From AWTP1-13 sp035714005 (lineage in GTDB: Bacteria > Pseudomonadota > Alphaproteobacteria > Rhizobiales > Hyphomicrobiaceae), in NCBI GenBank assembly GCA_035714005.1, contig DASTMQ010000183.1, forward strand, positions 1-14,799: a stretch of DNA of 14,799 nt. The letters are read 5' to 3'. The notes under the pieces were generated by a model. The model was given only the letters and a program-made list of their open reading frames with translations. It had not been told where the DNA came from and did not search any database. Position numbers and translations under genes: made by a program. The first letter of the stretch is position 1. Every line of letters starts with the position of its first letter. Shown piece by piece: positions 6,621 to 14,533 of this stretch.

Positions 6621-7184
6621 ATGGGAACTCGGATGGCGCCCGCACAGCCGCCCTATGCCGCGAAAATCCAAGCGTGCTTCGATCGATTGCTGCCGAAAGG
6701 GATGGCACCCCTCGTGCTATTCACCACCCTTGCCCGCGATCAGCGACTATTTGAGCGCTTTATGCAGGGCGCACCGTTGGAGGTCGTCCATCTCAGCCTG
6801 CGTCAGCGCGAGATCGTCATCGATCGCGTGACCGCCTTGTGCGGTTCCGAATATGAATGGGGTGTCCATATCGCGATTTTTGCCCGACGTGCCGGCTTGA
6901 GCGACGAACAGGTTGCCTCGACGGCCAAAGTAGGCGGTGCAGATCCCGTCTGGAGTGAGCAAGAGCAACTGCTGCTCTCGACGTGCGATCAACTGCACGC
7001 GAACTGCGATATCGACGAGGCAACCTGGCGAGAGCTGCAGGCAAACTTCCCCGACGAAGCGATTCTCGAGATCCTCATGTTAGCGGGCTATTACCGCATG
7101 ATCAGCTACTTCACCAATGCCTTGAAGTTGCCGCTCGAACCGTTTGCAACACGCTTTCCGGCGTCGCCGAGCTCGAGCGGCTGA
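6621..7184 (+). CDS. Carboxymuconolactone decarboxylase (AhpD-like) family protein
   Basis: This 187-residue all-helical protein has a CMD-family core at about 56-100, with the sequence LRQREIVIDRVTALCGSEYE then WGVH. This matches the conserved E-x-x-W-x-x-H region of the family. Family members are either decarboxylases of aromatic catabolism or AhpD-like thiol peroxidase partners with a CxxC motif. Here the first cysteine position is Cys74, but there is no second cysteine three residues later, so the AhpD peroxidase chemistry is not supported. The true substrate is unknown. An ATG at 6621 is chosen because GAGG (6610-6613) is seven bases upstream; a TTG at 6615 is less likely. The divergent HxlR gene and the operators between them make this the likely regulated target. 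It converges on the EptA gene, with 40 bases between stops. Confidence 0.88.
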   Translation: MGTRMAPAQPPYAAKIQACFDRLLPKGMAPLVLFTTLARDQRLFERFMQGAPLEVVHLSLRQREIVIDRVTALCGSEYEWGVHIAIFARRAGLSDEQVASTAKVGGADPVWSEQEQLLLSTCDQLHANCDIDEATWRELQANFPDEAILEILMLAGYYRMISYFTNALKLPLEPFATRFPASPSSSG

Positions 7185-7224
7185 AACGCGACCGGCACCT
7201 TAAAAGCAGATCGGCTCGATCGTC

Positions 7225-8856
7225 TCAATCAGAACTGCGGCGACAACCCGCGAAAACGTCGAGTTTCGCATCATAGACCTGCGTCTCAATGTCCAACAAC
7301 CCGAGGATGGAATGAAACAGGTTATCCTGGCTTACTTTTTGCTCCCGCTTTTGGAGAAGGCAGGCGGGGTCGACCGCAAACACCTGCTGGTAACGCGGCG
7401 ATAGCCAAACCAGCATGGGAATGTGCTTCTGCACCTGTGGGGCCAGTACATACGGCATTCCGTGCAGATAAAGGTTGCTCTCACCCAGGGATTCTCCATG
7501 GTCGGACAAATAGATCAACGCCGTGGGCAGCCCTTGCCGATCCTCCTCCTGCAGTAGCGCGATCAATTCGCCCAAAACATGGTCCGTATAGACGATGGTG
7601 TTGTCGTAGGCATTTACGATCTCGTCTCTGCTGCAGCGGCTGAATTGCGCCTCTTTGCAGGCAGGCTTGAAGGACTCGAAGCGGGCAGGGTAGCGTTTGT
7701 AGTATGCTGGCCCGTGACTGCCCATCATATGCAGTACGAACAACCCATCCCGATCCAGCGCTTTGATCCGATCCGGCAGATCGCGCAGGAGCGTCTCGTC
7801 GAGCCCATCGCCGATCTCGTAGAAGCGACGGGGCTTGGCTTCGACCAGAACCTCCGTCGGCACACGCACGCAAACACCCTTGCAACCGGATTGGTTCTCG
7901 TGCCAGCGCACGGCAAAGCCGGCACGCTGTACCACGTCGAGCAGGTTCTCCTGGCGAGCCGCACGGTTGGGGTCGAATTTCGCTCTGCCTGAATTGGAGA
8001 ACATGCATGGCAACGACTGTGCGGTGTCCGTGCCGCAGGAATAGGCTTGTGGGAAATTGATCAACCCAGGGATCTGGCTCAAGCGCGGGTTGGTAGGACG
8101 CGGGTAGCCGTTCAGAGAAAAATTTGCCGCGCGCGCCGTTTCGCCGACGACGATGATCGTCAGCGAACGTCCCTTGCGCCCCAACCATGCCTCACTCTTG
8201 CGCGCGTCCTCGCCCAGCGTGATGAGCTTAGGGGGTGCGCCAGAGTTCCTTTTTTCCACGTACTTGTAGAGCGCGTTCAGCGAGTTGACCGGCGACAGGA
8301 AATACAGCAATTGACGCTGCTCGCGAAAAACCGAGAGGAAATTGTTGGTGAAGGGCAGGAACGCCAGAACGACGATTGTGAGCGAAAGCAAAGTGGCGAC
8401 GGTTTTGGTCAGGAGTTCGCGCCCAAAGGGGCGGTAGTCAAGGTGGACGCACCACAACAGCAAGGCCGGAAGCGCACCCGCCAAAAAAACATACGCGGCC
8501 AACTTGAAGGTCAAAAGATCGCGCACCTCCGTGGCATTGGTCTCGACGATGTTGCGTACCAGACCAGCATCGATCACCGTGCCGTACTCATCCATGAAGT
8601 AGGAAGCGACCGCCGAGACGAGCAATAATATCGTCGCCGCCGGTTTGAACACGTAGGGCATGGCGAAGGCGCCAAAAAGCAGATTGAAAAACACGAGTAG
8701 GACGACAAGAACGCTGCCGAGAAACAGCCATTCAAACGCGCCGCTCGGGGCCACAGAGTGATAGAGAAGACGCCAAAAATGCGCGTTGAGACAGGCAAGG
8801 ACGAACCCTGCCACGAGGAAAGCGCAGACCTCTGGTCGCAGTCGATATTTTGGCAT
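7225..8856 (-). CDS. eptA: Lipid A phosphoethanolamine transferase, EptA family
   Basis: This 543-residue inner-membrane enzyme transfers phosphoethanolamine from phosphatidylethanolamine to lipid A. It has five N-terminal membrane helices (within about 10-170) and a periplasmic alkaline-phosphatase-like domain (about 225-540). The zinc and catalytic residues expected for EptA/MCR enzymes are visible: Glu239 (VVGETAR), Thr278 (CGTDTAQSLPC), His381 (GSHGPAYYKRYP), Asp452 and His453 (SDHGES) and His465 (YLHGMPY). Cysteine pairs likely to form disulfides are 274/284, 325/329 and 400/408. The length matches the family. In enterobacteria and Neisseria this activity raises resistance to cationic antimicrobial peptides. 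No two-component regulator or mobile element is adjacent, so it looks like a resident chromosomal gene. The start is ATG at 8856; an AAGGA site lies very close (three bases), which is unusually short. Confidence 0.93.
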   Translation of the reverse strand: MPKYRLRPEVCAFLVAGFVLACLNAHFWRLLYHSVAPSGAFEWLFLGSVLVVLLVFFNLLFGAFAMPYVFKPAATILLLVSAVASYFMDEYGTVIDAGLVRNIVETNATEVRDLLTFKLAAYVFLAGALPALLLWCVHLDYRPFGRELLTKTVATLLSLTIVVLAFLPFTNNFLSVFREQRQLLYFLSPVNSLNALYKYVEKRNSGAPPKLITLGEDARKSEAWLGRKGRSLTIIVVGETARAANFSLNGYPRPTNPRLSQIPGLINFPQAYSCGTDTAQSLPCMFSNSGRAKFDPNRAARQENLLDVVQRAGFAVRWHENQSGCKGVCVRVPTEVLVEAKPRRFYEIGDGLDETLLRDLPDRIKALDRDGLFVLHMMGSHGPAYYKRYPARFESFKPACKEAQFSRCSRDEIVNAYDNTIVYTDHVLGELIALLQEEDRQGLPTALIYLSDHGESLGESNLYLHGMPYVLAPQVQKHIPMLVWLSPRYQQVFAVDPACLLQKREQKVSQDNLFHSILGLLDIETQVYDAKLDVFAGCRRSSD

Positions 8857-9140
8857 ATGTCCTTACGCGACTTCGAACGCCTTGAAACCGCGGTTCCGTT
8901 TCGAACCTGCCACGACTTTAGCCTCCAGGCATCGGGGAAACTGTACGGGCCCGCGCAGGTGTGGCCGAGATGCCATGCGGCGGTCACCGCGCCGGACCAG
9001 GGCACCGGAATTGACACATGGCTGATCTCGACCACCCTCGTCAAGCAGCCACCGCGACTTATGCGCAATGGCCATCGGGTCGCAGCGCTGGCCGCCGCCT
9101 TTGATGGCCGAAGGCTCCACCCCTCGCAAGGAGGTTGGTC
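8857..9140. other. Divergent intergenic region, no gene supported
   Basis: This lies between eptA (minus) and the allophanate hydrolase gene (plus) and holds both promoters. A TTGACA box (9011-9016) on the plus strand has no -10 hexamer at 16-18 bases. The firm signal is AAGGAGG (9128-9134), six bases before the GTG start of the allophanate hydrolase. Confidence 0.45.
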
Positions 9141-10936
9141 GTGCATACCGTTGCTTCATTGGTACCTCGACACCGCTCAAGACCCATCCACGCCACGTTT
9201 CAGCGCATCCGGGCGGTCGATGATGCCGCCATTTTTATTGCGCTACGCGACGAGGCCGCCGTCCTGAGCGACGCCACCGCCCTGGCGCGGCCACACGCCA
9301 GTGACTTGCCACTTTATGGCATCCCCGTGGCCATCAAGGACAACATCGACGTGGCGGGTCTACCGACGACGGCCGCCTGTCCGGGCTTCGCCTACACCCC
9401 ACCCATGATGCCACGGTTGTGGCGCGGCTCAAGGCGGCCGGGGCTCTCATCGTCGGCAAGACCAATCTTGATCAGTTTGCCACCGGTCTCGTTGGCACGC
9501 GCTCGCCGCATGGAATGCCGCGCAATCCCCTGCGCAGCGATCTGATCGCCGGCGGCTCGAGCTCCGGGTCGGCGGTTGCGGTCGCCACCGGCATTGTACC
9601 CCTGGCGATCGGCACCGATACGGCGGGATCGGACCGCGTGCCGGCGACGCTTAACAACATCGTCGGCTGCAAGCCCAGCCGCGGCCTGGTTTCCACGGCA
9701 GGCGTCGTACCAGCTTGCCGTTCGCTCGACTGCGTTTCGCTATTTGCATTGACGGTTGCCGATGCGTTCGCTGCACTCGCCGCGATCGCCGGCCCGGACC
9801 GCCGTGATCCCTATTCGCGTGCCCTCGCGCTCGGTACCCTGACGGCGCTGCCGCCCGGTCTGCGCCTGGGCGTTCCACGCGCGCCAGATTGCATCTTCCT
9901 CGGTGACGACCGCGGCGAGGCCGCCTTCGCCGGCGCGCAGCGGATCGCGCAAGAGCTTGCATCTCGTCTGGTTGAGATCGACATGGGTGCATTGTTCGAG
10001 ACTGCGCGCCTGCTCTACGAGGGTCCCTGTTTGGCGGAACGCACGGCGGCGGTGGGCGACTTTATTGCCCGCGCCCCAGAGCAGGTTCAGCCGGTCACGC
10101 GGCAGATCATTGGCAAGGGAAACGACTACAGCGCGGTCGACTTGGTCCGCTGTCAACAGCGGCTCGTGGAGCTGCGCGTCGTTGCCGCGGCCGAACTCGC
10201 CAAGTGCGATGTGCTGATGGTGCCGACCATCCCCAAAGCATTCACCATCGCGGAAGTGAACGCCGATCCTATCGGCGTCAATGCGCTGCTGGGAACCTAT
10301 TCCAATTTTGCAAATCTCCTCGACTTAGCCGGGCTCGCCTGTCCGGTGTCGCTCGCGCCGGATGGGACAGCCTATGGGGTGACATTTCTGGCTCCGGCAG
10401 GACGCGATGCCGAGCTCGCCGGCCTTGCGGCGGCGTTTCATGCGCAAACCAATCTACCGCTGGGCGCGCTCGGCGCTCGACAACCAGCGTGGCTAGCGCC
10501 CGTCTCCGCCCCGCGTGCCGACGAGATCATTGTCGCGGTCGCCGGCGCCCATCGGCTTGGAATGCCCCTGAACCACGAACTGACACGGCTCGGTGCACGC
10601 TATCTCGAAACCACCAGGACGGCGCCCGACTATCAGCTGTTTTTGTTGCCAGACAGCGAACCACAAAAACCGGGACTGCTGCGTGTAAGCGCCGGATCGG
10701 CGGCCGAGATTGAGCTCGAAACGTGGGCGTTCGCCGCGGCGGGCTTTGGACACCTGGTGGCCTCGCTGCCGCCGCCCACGTCGATCGGGACCATCGGGCT
10801 CAGCGACGGACGCTTGGTCAAAGGTTTCCTGGTGGAGGCGGAAGCCGTGGTGGCCGCCCGCAACATTTCGAGTTACGGCGGTTGGCCCGCTTACTTGGCG
10901 GCGACGGCCGCCGGCTCAGCGTCACCAACCGTTTAG
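9141..10936 (+). pseudogene. atzF: Allophanate hydrolase (AtzF type) interrupted by a -1 frameshift
   Basis: Allophanate hydrolase cleaves allophanate to ammonia and CO2 at the end of urea, biuret or cyanuric acid breakdown. The gene starts at GTG 9141 behind a strong AAGGAGG. The first frame carries the N-terminal amidase region, including IPVAIKDNIDVAG with the catalytic Lys66 (codon 9336-9338). It leaves the correct frame after FAYTPP (about 9399-9407). The rest of the protein resumes as DATVVARLKAAGA in the +2 frame and runs to the stop at 10936. This part has the amidase Ser motif GGSSSGSAVAVA, the nucleophile Ser in GTDTAGS and the whole C-terminal domain ending GGWPAYLAA. Restoring one base near CCACCC gives about 598 residues, the normal AtzF length. 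The catalytic Lys and Ser are thus in different frames, so neither piece is active alone. The Gly after the nucleophile Ser is Asp here. One lesion in an otherwise intact gene could be a sequencing error. Confidence 0.88.
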
Positions 10937-10944
10937 GCCTTGGC

Positions 10945-11092
10945 TCAGGCGTCGATCAAGCTGACATGAGCGGCGACGATGCGCCAGACTTCCGGCAGGC
11001 GAACCCACGTCTGCATTTGTCGCCCAACGTTACCCGCCGCGCTGGTCGCGGTAGAACAACGTGGAGGCGACCGCGAAGTCGCGACCAAAACC
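10945..11092 (-). pseudogene. AtzH-like (DUF3225) gene remnant, truncated and frameshifted
   Basis: The minus strand ending at a TGA (10945-10947) encodes GRQMQTWVRLPEVWRIVAAH followed by VSLIDA. This is the C-terminus of the AtzH-like, SnoaL/NTF2-fold family found beside allophanate hydrolase genes. Upstream, a second frame reads GFGRDFAVASTLFYRDQRGG (11092-11033), the preceding part of the same family, then meets TAA (11030-11032). One extra G in the GGG run (11033-11035) separates the two; removing it joins them as RGGNVGRQ. The family is about 125-130 residues long. Only about 48 are recognisable, and the N-terminal part upstream of 11092 is not found, so the gene is truncated as well as frameshifted. 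It faces the allophanate hydrolase gene with eight bases between stops. Confidence 0.7.
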
Positions 11093-11713
11093 GGGGCCAG
11101 ACCCGGCTCTTAGGCCGGAGCGCACCGTTTGTGCGCGGAACGGTATTGCACGCCCAAGGTCCGCGCGCCCGTTTCTGCGGCAGCGTTCTGCCTAACCCGA
11201 GGGCAGGGCGAAACCCAGCTCGACGGCGCGCGAGGGCGCGCAACTGCTGCACCACCGCGGCTCTGCCCAACGCCTTGAGCGGCAGCGTCCGTCGCGATCG
11301 TTGCGCCGCCTCATCGGCGCCAGTCGATCACGGCAGAGCCGGAACAAGTTCAACGTTAAGTAGTTGTTCTCGCACAGGAAGGCAATTGGCCGGCCGATCG
11401 CGTCCGGCTCCGCTTCTAGCATTGGGCGGTGCGCGTTGTCCGCGCGCCGCCCGTTCTTATCCGAGGCTCATGCCACACCGCCGCATCATCGTCCTCGCCG
11501 ACCCGTTGGCGGCCAGCAACCGCCGCCGGCAGCCCGGCAACGCCACGTTGACGGGCGGAGCCCCGGTGCTGCCAACGCCGTGCTTGGCACTTGGCGCGGC
11601 GGCACGGCTGCCCGCCGAGGCCGCTCGACGGCGTGTGCTTGCGGTCGGGCAGAGATGAGACTTCGGCCTTCAGTGTCGCAGGCAATACTACTCTCCCGCG
11701 CGTGGTGAACGTC
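11093..11713. other. 620-base region without a recognisable gene
   Basis: Frames on both strands are Arg/Ala/Pro-rich, lack ribosome binding sites and match nothing I know. The part next to the AtzH remnant (11093-11420) may be eroded coding DNA. A minus-strand frame there (AIGRPIAFLCENNYLTLNLF near 11395) looks protein-like, but I cannot assign it. The region contains the hairpin at 11424-11452. The right end should hold the promoter of the ABC transporter gene; I see no clear hexamers. Confidence 0.4.
11424..11452. terminator. Strong GC hairpin, possible terminator
   Basis: The arms GGGCGGTGCGCG (11424-11435) and CGCGCGCCGCCC (11441-11452) form twelve pairs, one of them T-G, with a five-base loop. 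On the plus strand it is followed by GTTCTTAT, a weak T-rich run, so it could end leftover transcription from the allophanate hydrolase side before the ABC transporter gene. Confidence 0.4.
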
Positions 11714-13621
11714 ATGGCTACCCTGGCCTGGTTGAGCATTGCTTCCAAGGCGCCCGGAACTTCGGGCGACGCCGACGGCGCGCGGCGTCGATCTTTGCTC
11801 AGGCGCTTCTGGCAAACGGCCTCCGGCTTTTGGTTGCTCGGCATTCGCTCCTCGGCCTGGACGCTCTCCGGCGGTCTGATGTTGATCATCGTCTGTCTGC
11901 TGGGCGCCGCCTACGCGATGAATGCCTGGAATCGGGCCATGTTCGACGGCCTGCAAAACCGGGACGTGGCGGCGGTCGGCAAATTGTCGGCTCTCTATTT
12001 CGCGATTTTGGCGGCCAGCGTGCTGTTCAGCGTATTTCAGGTACATGCCCGTATGGCCCTGCAGCGCAGATGGCGGGCATGGCTCACTAACCACCTGGTC
12101 GAGCGTTGGCTCGCGCACGGTCGCTATTATCAACTCAATCTGGTGCGTGGCGATCATGCAAACCCCGAGTACCGAATTGCCGATGACGTGCGCATCGCCA
12201 CCGAATCGCCGGTGGACTTCGTCAGCGGTGTGACACAGGCGTTGTTGTCTGCGGCCATGTTCATCGTCGTGCTTTGGACGATCGGGGGAGCGCTTGACGT
12301 TGCCGTTGCCGGTCTGCAGCTGCACATTCCGGGCTTTCTCGTGATCGCTGCGCTCCTATACGCGGTGCTGGCAAGTGGTTCGATGCTGCTCATTGGCAGC
12401 AGATTTGTGCACGCCTCCGAGGCAAAAAATCAGGCTGAGGCCGAGTATCGCTACGTGATCACGCGGCTGCGTGAGAACGGTGAAAGCATCGCCTTGATCA
12501 GGGGCGAAGAGGAAGAGCGAACCGGCCTCGATCGCGCCCTCAGGAAAGTGCTCGTCGGCTGGGCGGGGATCGCCAAGCAAAATATGAAGACGACGGTGGT
12601 ATCGCAGACATCAAACTACATTGCCCCAGTACTGCCAATCATCCTGTGCGCCCCGAAGTTCTTGGATGGATCGATGTCGCTGGGTGAAGTGATGCAGGCG
12701 GCCTCGGCCTTCACCATTGTGCAGGGCGCCTTCAATTGGCTGGTCGACAACTATCCCAAAATGGCCGACTGGACCGCGTCCGCGCGCCGGGTCGCAGCCT
12801 TGATGATCGCGCTCGATGCATTAGAGGAGGCTGAGAAGAGCGAGGGGGTCGGCCGCATCACCATCGACAGAGAAGGGGCGGGCCCGGCTCTGCGTCTGCA
12901 AGACCTCTCCGTCAGGCTCAACGACGGCACTGCGGTTGTGGACGACACGGACGTATCAATCTCCCCCGGCGAGCGCGTCCTCATTGCCGGCGCATCGGGC
13001 TCGGGCAAGAGCACTTTGGTGCGGGCCATTGCCGGGCTCTGGCCGTGGGGTGGCGGCGCCATTGAGGTGAAGAAGGGCGCCAAGATGTTCCTTCTCCCGC
13101 AGCGACCGTACGTGCCGATCGGCACCTTGCGCCGCGCAGCCACCTATCCGGATGCTCCCGACAGTCGAAGCCTCGAGGAGATCACCGACGCCTTCAAGCA
13201 AGTGGGGCTCGAGGCGCTCGTCGACACCCTGGACAAGGAGGCGCCCTGGGATCAAACCCTTTCCGGCGGCGAAAAGCAGCGCTTGGCGTTTGCGCGCATC
13301 CTCCTGCACAAGCCCGATATCGTCGTGCTCGACGAAGCCACGGCCGCGCTCGATCCCGAAAGCCAAAACAAGCTGATGCAGCTCCTGGTTGAGCGGCCGG
13401 AAATTACGTTATTGAGCGTCGGCCATCGCCCGGAACTTGAGCCCTTTCACACCCGCAAGATCACGCTCGAGCGCCGTCCCGGCGGCGCCAAGCTGGTCGG
13501 CGACGTGGAGCTACCCAGCGAATCCTTGCGTCGGACCGTGTGGCGTTGGGTACGGCGGCAAGCGCGCGAGGCTCCGAAGCCAACCTCGTACCCGGATCAG
13601 GCCTCCGGCCCGAAAACCTGA
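11714..13621 (+). CDS. SbmA/BacA/YddA-type ABC transporter (fused permease and ATPase)
   Basis: This 635-residue half-transporter, working as a homodimer, has an N-terminal membrane domain (about 45-370) with several hydrophobic helices and a C-terminal nucleotide-binding domain (about 390-600). ATPase motifs are complete: Walker A GASGSGKST (426-434), signature LSGGEKQ (516-522), Walker B IVVLDEATAALD (from 536) and the switch His in SVGHR (571). The membrane domain contains NPEYRIADDVR (about 150-160), typical of the BacA/SbmA/ABCD-like group. SbmA and BacA themselves lack an ATPase domain and import peptides; the fused relatives (YddA, Mycobacterium Rv1819c) have one. The substrate here is unknown; peptides or hydrophilic compounds such as B12 are possible by analogy. 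The start was set at ATG 11714. A GTG at 11705 and an extended frame from 11591 are possible, but residues before 11714 do not look like this family. No good ribosome binding site is visible. Confidence 0.92.
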   Translation: MATLAWLSIASKAPGTSGDADGARRRSLLRRFWQTASGFWLLGIRSSAWTLSGGLMLIIVCLLGAAYAMNAWNRAMFDGLQNRDVAAVGKLSALYFAILAASVLFSVFQVHARMALQRRWRAWLTNHLVERWLAHGRYYQLNLVRGDHANPEYRIADDVRIATESPVDFVSGVTQALLSAAMFIVVLWTIGGALDVAVAGLQLHIPGFLVIAALLYAVLASGSMLLIGSRFVHASEAKNQAEAEYRYVITRLRENGESIALIRGEEEERTGLDRALRKVLVGWAGIAKQNMKTTVVSQTSNYIAPVLPIILCAPKFLDGSMSLGEVMQAASAFTIVQGAFNWLVDNYPKMADWTASARRVAALMIALDALEEAEKSEGVGRITIDREGAGPALRLQDLSVRLNDGTAVVDDTDVSISPGERVLIAGASGSGKSTLVRAIAGLWPWGGGAIEVKKGAKMFLLPQRPYVPIGTLRRAATYPDAPDSRSLEEITDAFKQVGLEALVDTLDKEAPWDQTLSGGEKQRLAFARILLHKPDIVVLDEATAALDPESQNKLMQLLVERPEITLLSVGHRPELEPFHTRKITLERRPGGAKLVGDVELPSESLRRTVWRWVRRQAREAPKPTSYPDQASGPKT

Positions 13622-13776
13622 ACGCGCATGGTCGAGTTGCGCCCTGCGCTTGCTCGGTCTGACGCAAGAGCGCTGTCCGTATCTCCCCGGCGAGCGCGCA
13701 CGGGTTTGTGCCGATTACCGTGGCCCCACAGGCTCACCGACAATGTCCCATCGGCAGTTCTTCTCGAGGGGTCATC

Positions 13777-14070
13777 ATGACCATAATGTCTCGGCTGCTG
13801 CGGTTGCTGGTGGTGCTCGCGGTCGTCAAGATCGCGGCCCTTGCCATTTCGGTTTCCCTCGTCAACTTGCCCTATGCCGCCGAGCCCGACCGGCTTGTGG
13901 TCCAAGTCCAACGTTCCCCACAAGGTGGCGGCAAAAAGGCCGCCGACACGCCAATGAGCCGGTGCATGGCGGCCTGGGACCCAGCCACGCAAATGTCAAA
14001 GCGCGAGTGGAAGGACACCTGCGCGCGCACCGTCAAAGAGTATCCAAGCCTCTATAGTAAACCGTTCTAA
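13777..14070 (+). CDS. Small exported protein with CMxxWDxxTxMSKxEW motif
   Basis: This is a 97-residue protein with an N-terminal signal peptide or signal anchor (about 5-33, MSRLLRLLVVLAVVKIAALA then a second short hydrophobic part ending YAA). The mature part is basic and ends in a compact motif, SRCMAAWDPATQMSKREW followed by KDTCARTVKEYP, with two cysteines 23 residues apart that could pair. I recognise this CM-W-D-T-MSK-EW-TC pattern from small secreted proteins frequent in Bradyrhizobium relatives; their function is unknown. The start is ATG 13777, because GAGGGG (13766-13771) lies five bases upstream. An upstream frame from 13708 would add residues without a comparable site. The gene lies 155 bases after the ABC transporter gene on the same strand and may be a separate transcript. 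Confidence 0.82.
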   Translation: MTIMSRLLRLLVVLAVVKIAALAISVSLVNLPYAAEPDRLVVQVQRSPQGGGKKAADTPMSRCMAAWDPATQMSKREWKDTCARTVKEYPSLYSKPF

Positions 14071-14084
14071 GCGCGAACTGGAGC

Positions 14085-14103
14085 CGCGGCGATTAACGTC
14101 GCG
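14085..14103 (+). terminator. Stem-loop after the small exported protein gene
   Basis: CGCGGCG (14085-14091) pairs with CGTCGCG (14097-14103), seven pairs with one G-T, around the loop ATTAA, fifteen bases after the stop codon. It lies between two convergent genes. No T-tract follows, so its strength is uncertain. Confidence 0.4.
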
Positions 14104-14166
14104 ACACGCACGCTGGCCCACCAAAGCCCTACCGGCGCTTGTCTCGCGCGAACCGCGAATGGCAAC

Positions 14167-14520
14167 TCAGTAGCCACGTCTGTCGAGGCAGACGCCATCG
14201 CGCCAATACCGATAGACCCCACAAAGAGGTCGCGGGGCGATCGGTGCAACGCCGCCGGGAGAGGGGGGCGCGCCGTAGCCATAGCCAGCAGTTCCGGGAG
14301 CCGGGCCTGCAATATAGGGCGCCACGCCGTAGCCAGAGGCGGCAAAGCCCACGGGGGCTGCGTCACCATAGAAGACCCCGGGAGGATGATAGTCGTAGTA
14401 GCGCGGCCTCGGATTGTCGATGCCGTCCGGCAGGTCCCACCACTGGGCAGCGGCGCCCTCACAAAAGAAAAGTGATCCGCTCGCCACGGCGATGACGGCG
14501 ACAAGCATTGTTCGGCGCAC
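14167..14520 (-). CDS. Small exported Gly/Pro/Tyr-rich protein
   Basis: This 117-residue secreted protein has a signal peptide at about 1-25, ending GAAAQ. A low-complexity middle (about 30-95) is rich in Gly, Pro, Tyr and Ala, with repeated short G-Y-G and A-P elements. A C-terminal motif CGVYRYWRDGVCLDRRGY has two cysteines eleven residues apart, likely bonded. This combination is common in small cell-surface or periplasmic proteins of Bradyrhizobium-type bacteria, with no known role. The start is a GTG at 14520, supported by AAGGAG (14528-14533) seven bases upstream. The ATG at 14508 lacks such a site. The gene is convergent with the small gene ending at 14070, with 96 bases between them. 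Confidence 0.85.
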   Translation of the reverse strand: MRRTMLVAVIAVASGSLFFCEGAAAQWWDLPDGIDNPRPRYYDYHPPGVFYGDAAPVGFAASGYGVAPYIAGPAPGTAGYGYGAPPSPGGVAPIAPRPLCGVYRYWRDGVCLDRRGY

Positions 14521-14533
14521 GAGAGCTCTCCTT

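Noticed and set aside
8758..9267. Plus-strand frame of 169 codons spanning the eptA start and the allophanate hydrolase start
   Set aside because: It overlaps two well-supported genes out of frame and has no recognisable domain or ribosome binding site.
9399..9410. Programmed -1 frameshift in the allophanate hydrolase gene
   Set aside because: A -1 slip would give the right protein, but there is no X-XXY-YYZ slippery heptamer and allophanate hydrolases are not known to use recoding. A simple indel is more likely.
11192..11422. Minus-strand 76-codon frame as an intact gene upstream of the AtzH remnant
   Set aside because: It contains one protein-like stretch but no ribosome binding site and no family I can name; eroded DNA is equally likely.
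7225..13621. EptA and the BacA-like ABC transporter as one antimicrobial-peptide defence island
   Set aside because: They are on opposite strands, separated by the atzF/atzH remnants, and share no regulatory signal; any link is only thematic.
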